Source: Bacteroides sp. (GTDB lineage Bacteria > Bacteroidota > Bacteroidia > Bacteroidales > Bacteroidaceae). From it: a stretch of DNA of 64,000 nucleotides. A program made the translations under genes and the position numbers. Where the stretch lies: assembly GCF_030151085.1 (NCBI RefSeq), contig NZ_JASLER010000056.1:186001-250000 (forward strand). The letters are read 5' to 3'. Numbering within the stretch: the first letter of the stretch is position 1; the number at the start of each line of letters is the position of its first letter. Positions 61,486 to 64,000 of the stretch are shown piece by piece. The notes under the pieces are model-generated. The model was not told where the DNA came from and did not search any database. It saw only the letters and a program-made list of their open reading frames with translations.

Positions 61486-62022
61486 CTACAAGAACTGTTC
61501 GCACCAACAATCGAAACGTTGTAAGCCGGCATCGCCATAGCGCTCCAAGCTTTTGCGCGCTTTTTCTATACTCTTTTCCTTATCCAAACGAGTCTTTGAA
61601 AAGAACTTATCGGCAAAGCAAATGACTTGTTCTTCCAGACTCAGCGGAACCATTTCACGATGTGGAATAGGCAAACCTTGAGCAATAATCTCTTCCAATG
61701 AAAGTCCTGCACCCGTATGTCGCTCACAAACCAACGCATGACGAGGATATCCTTCCTCACGCATTATGTCAGCTCCTAAATATCCATGACAAATATAGGG
61801 TTTGTCACCAAAACAATAAATACCTTCAGCATCAGTAAGAAAAATACCGAGATCATGCAACATGGCAGCCTCATATAAGAACTCCTTGTCTAACGCAAGT
61901 TCCGGATGATGATCAGCAATCTTCAATGCTTTATCTGCGACTGAATGACTATGAGTTAGCAGAATATGCTTCAACTCATTATCTTCCGGATAATATTTAT
62001 CTATAATATGAATTGGATTCAC
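61486..62022 (-). CDS. HD-domain phosphohydrolase-like protein
   Basis: 178 residues. The start must be the GTG at 62022, since a stop codon lies three codons upstream in frame and no ATG occurs before the HD motif. Metal ligands of the HD superfamily are present: 'LLTHSHSVADKALKIA' (first His), 'AAMLHDLGIFLT' (His-Asp), 'CHGYLGADIM' and the late Asp in 'VICFADKFFSKTRLD'. It probably hydrolyses a nucleotide or phosphate ester in the cytoplasm; the substrate is unknown. It starts 20 bp after the stop of the glycosyltransferase gene. Confidence 0.87.
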   Translation of the reverse strand: MNPIHIIDKYYPEDNELKHILLTHSHSVADKALKIADHHPELALDKEFLYEAAMLHDLGIFLTDAEGIYCFGDKPYICHGYLGADIMREEGYPRHALVCERHTGAGLSLEEIIAQGLPIPHREMVPLSLEEQVICFADKFFSKTRLDKEKSIEKARKSLERYGDAGLQRFDCWCEQFL

Positions 62023-62042
62023 TTCGATTTATGAATTTTCAA

Positions 62043-63755
62043 TTAATTACGTTTAAATTTATACATGCATACTTCATCACGCATATCACAACTACGTTTA
62101 TCTGTACGAAACATTTTTTCCAGCTGATATGTTTTACTTAATTCAACCAACATCTTTTGTTCTTCCTTTTCTGGCACCAACAAATAACCTTCGGCAGGTT
62201 GTTCTACCTCTATATGTCTCATACGATCATCCAAATAAAAATTTGTACAATAGAAACTCATAGACGAATAAGAATAAACAGGACCTTCAGGTACAGTTGT
62301 TTTTACTTGTTCCGCTAAATACTTATCTGATTTTACCGGCAACACAATTGGTTGATATACACCATCCAAAACAATAAACATACAAAGCATGCACCCTGCA
62401 ATACCATATAACAAGGAGCGCGTATCAGCACGCTTAACCACCATTTGCAGCGTACAAACAGAAGCTATTACAGGAAGCACAATCAGGAACCATTTGGGTA
62501 TGGATAAAGAAGTTTTTTCCAATACACGCATAAATTCTATATTTTCGGCAGCATGACGTCCACTGCCCCAAATACTATCAGGGATCAAGCCACAACGAAC
62601 AGAAAGAAACACTAAAGTTAATAACAATCCAAGAGAAGCAAAGATGATTGCACAAATTTTAAAGACTTTAGCTCCACGTTGTGCCAAAGCTAACAAATAT
62701 TCGGCAATCAACACTGCCATAAATGGGTAGATAGGAAGTAAATAGACACTTCTTTTACTCTTTGGAATGCAATAGAATATAAAGATTATCAATATAACCA
62801 ACCAAACAAACAACTGTATGGGCGATTGATTACAGAAAGTATTCCACCCTTTCTTCAACCGCTGTACCATTCCATTCCCTTGTGGCAAGAACTGCATGTT
62901 CTTCCATTTCAAACCAAACAAAGAAATAACCAAGACCAACGTCCAAGGCACCCATCCCCAAATTAAAGTCAGGAAATTATACCAAATAGGATTTTCATGA
63001 GATTCATAAGTCATCTTGCCAAGGAAACGCCCGGTATTCTCTTCCAACACTAAATCCATAAACTCTTTCCCACCTTGCTGGAAAGCAGCCAGATACCATG
63101 CCAACAACGGAATGAGCGAAAGCAAACCGATTCCCGCCAAAGAGAAGAAAGCCTTGACAAATGAACGTCCACGCATCAATTGATAAATACCAATTATCAA
63201 ACAAGGGAAAATAGAGCCTATAGGTCCTTTAGTAAGTGAAGCCCCTCCCATCAGAAGTATTGCCACCCAAGGTATCCCACGGCATTCTTTTTCATCCCAG
63301 CGGTAAAGCAGGCATAGCGACATTACAATGAATGAGACTTGTAGCATATCCACCCGACAAGCAACTGCAGCACGATGCACTTCGAAAGAGGTTAATAACA
63401 GTATGGAAGAAAGTACCGCCGTTTTTACATCTTTACGCTTGGCTATAAATGAGAAAAACACTAACTGCATAGCTAAAAATGCCAACGCAGACGGCAACCG
63501 TGATGAAAACTCCGTCAATCCTCCAAAGATATAGGAAAAAGAAGCAATCGCCCAGTAAAGGAATGGAGGCTTATAAGCAATATCACTTCCATAATTAAAG
63601 GGGAGAATCCAATTTCCACTCTCCAGCATAGAGAAAGCAACAATGGCCTCACGAGGCTCACCCTTAGAATAAAAGATAGTTTCTCCCAAAAAAGGAACAA
63701 CCACAAGTACGCTCAATAGCGCAATAAACCAGAACGCTTTCTTCCTGTCTGACAT
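62043..63755 (-). CDS. ArnT-like membrane glycosyltransferase (GT83/PMT superfamily)
   Basis: 570 residues from the ATG at 63755; an earlier in-frame TTG is rejected. About 12 membrane helices. The first periplasmic loop has the PMT/ArnT pattern 'FYSKGEPREAIVAFSMLESGNWILPFNYGSDIAYKPPFLYWAIASFSYIFGGLTEFSSRLPSALAFL', including the acidic residue of the catalytic centre (Glu in GEPRE). Such enzymes move a sugar from an undecaprenyl carrier to lipid A, a glycan or a protein. The C-terminal part is soluble. The acceptor is unknown. Confidence 0.87.
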   Translation of the reverse strand: MSDRKKAFWFIALLSVLVVVPFLGETIFYSKGEPREAIVAFSMLESGNWILPFNYGSDIAYKPPFLYWAIASFSYIFGGLTEFSSRLPSALAFLAMQLVFFSFIAKRKDVKTAVLSSILLLTSFEVHRAAVACRVDMLQVSFIVMSLCLLYRWDEKECRGIPWVAILLMGGASLTKGPIGSIFPCLIIGIYQLMRGRSFVKAFFSLAGIGLLSLIPLLAWYLAAFQQGGKEFMDLVLEENTGRFLGKMTYESHENPIWYNFLTLIWGWVPWTLVLVISLFGLKWKNMQFLPQGNGMVQRLKKGWNTFCNQSPIQLFVWLVILIIFIFYCIPKSKRSVYLLPIYPFMAVLIAEYLLALAQRGAKVFKICAIIFASLGLLLTLVFLSVRCGLIPDSIWGSGRHAAENIEFMRVLEKTSLSIPKWFLIVLPVIASVCTLQMVVKRADTRSLLYGIAGCMLCMFIVLDGVYQPIVLPVKSDKYLAEQVKTTVPEGPVYSYSSMSFYCTNFYLDDRMRHIEVEQPAEGYLLVPEKEEQKMLVELSKTYQLEKMFRTDKRSCDMRDEVCMYKFKRN

Positions 63756-63844
63756 AATTTTATCCGTTTTTATGTTTTCGCTGGGCAAAAGTACAAATTA
63801 TTCTGCAACAATACCTAATTTTGCATGCGCAATACAATAAAACT
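63756..63844. promoter_or_regulatory. Divergent promoters of the ArnT-like and GtrA-like genes
   Basis: Leftward -7 box TACTTTTG on the minus strand (63786-63793), and rightward -7 box TAATTTTG (63816-63823), both fitting TAnnTTTG. The two lie back to back in an 89-bp gap. Confidence 0.55.
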
Positions 63845-64000
63845 ATGATGATGATTAAACTAAAACAATTTCCTGAATTTATCCGTTTCGCTATGGTAGG
63901 TGTCGTTGCCACCATCATACACTACGGGCTGTATTTTATATTGCAACAAATTATAAATGTGAATATAGCCTATACACTAGGCTATGCATGTAGCTTCACT
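63845..64000 (+). CDS. GtrA-family membrane protein, N-terminal part, cut by window edge
   Basis: 52 codons from the first of three consecutive ATGs at 63845 are open to the right edge. The reading 'FPEFIRFAMVGVVATIIHYGLYFILQQIINVNIAYTLGYACSF' matches the first two helices of the GtrA family. These small proteins have four membrane helices and help flip or transfer polyprenyl-linked sugars. It is divergent from the ArnT-like glycosyltransferase, so the two may act on the same carrier lipid (inference). Confidence 0.82.
   Translation, partial: MMMIKLKQFPEFIRFAMVGVVATIIHYGLYFILQQIINVNIAYTLGYACSFT

Noticed and set aside
61407..61538. Longer N-terminus for the LptD-like protein
   Set aside because: It would overlap the HD gene and place 44 residues before the signal peptide.

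Overview
The window is chromosomal DNA from a gut-type Bacteroides. The reasons are the paired SusC/SusD genes, two hybrid two-component systems (HTCS), serine-type sulfatases, SusD-type lipoprotein signals and repeated promoter boxes of the Bacteroides type (TAnnTTTG at -7, sometimes TTTG at -33). The species cannot be fixed from this sequence alone. No insertion sequence, prophage, rRNA or CRISPR array was seen.

Positions 1-11231 hold polysaccharide utilization locus 1 (PUL1), read leftward: a GH97 enzyme of the retaining, alpha-galactosidase-like type, SusC, SusD, two alpha/alpha-toroid glycosidase-like proteins of unassigned family, and the N-terminal part of an HTCS cut by the window edge. 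Its leading promoter carries four GTCC boxes spaced exactly 21 bp apart. Positions 11232-15760 hold a MarR-controlled tripartite efflux operon (marR, tolC-like, emrA-like, emrB-like). Positions 15777-18320 hold a cytidylate-kinase-like gene, a DUF2809 membrane protein, a small secreted DUF3836 protein and two repeat-rich intergenic stretches.

Positions 18321-45609 hold the main system, a heparin/heparan sulfate PUL (PUL2). The leftward units encode a candidate fourth lyase, HTCS, secreted aldose 1-epimerase and secreted KdgF-like cupin, then SusC, SusD, GH88 unsaturated glucuronyl hydrolase, heparinase III (PL12), a GlcNAc-6-O-sulfatase (S1_11-like), a DUF3604 lipoprotein, ROK sugar kinase, heparinase II (PL21) and an MFS sugar importer. 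A divergent rightward unit encodes a sulfamidase-like sulfatase and heparinase I (PL13). The inferred flow is: SusCD import, cleavage by lyases in the periplasm, desulfation, release of unsaturated uronate by GH88, possible ring opening by the cupin, import of the amino sugar by the MFS protein and phosphorylation by the ROK kinase. A repeated AACAATAYTR motif occurs in both main PUL2 promoters and is a candidate operator for the HTCS.

Positions 45612-64000 are mostly housekeeping: MATE exporter, lysS, gpsA, pgi, a hybrid sensor kinase with an ABC-type substrate-binding input domain, a HAD phosphatase, tRNA-Arg(CCG), asnA, ung, an LptD-like outer-membrane protein, an HD-domain protein, an ArnT-like glycosyltransferase and a GtrA-family protein cut by the right edge. 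The 666-bp gap before lysS holds a 22-bp tandem array and a separate cluster of GATAGAT boxes.
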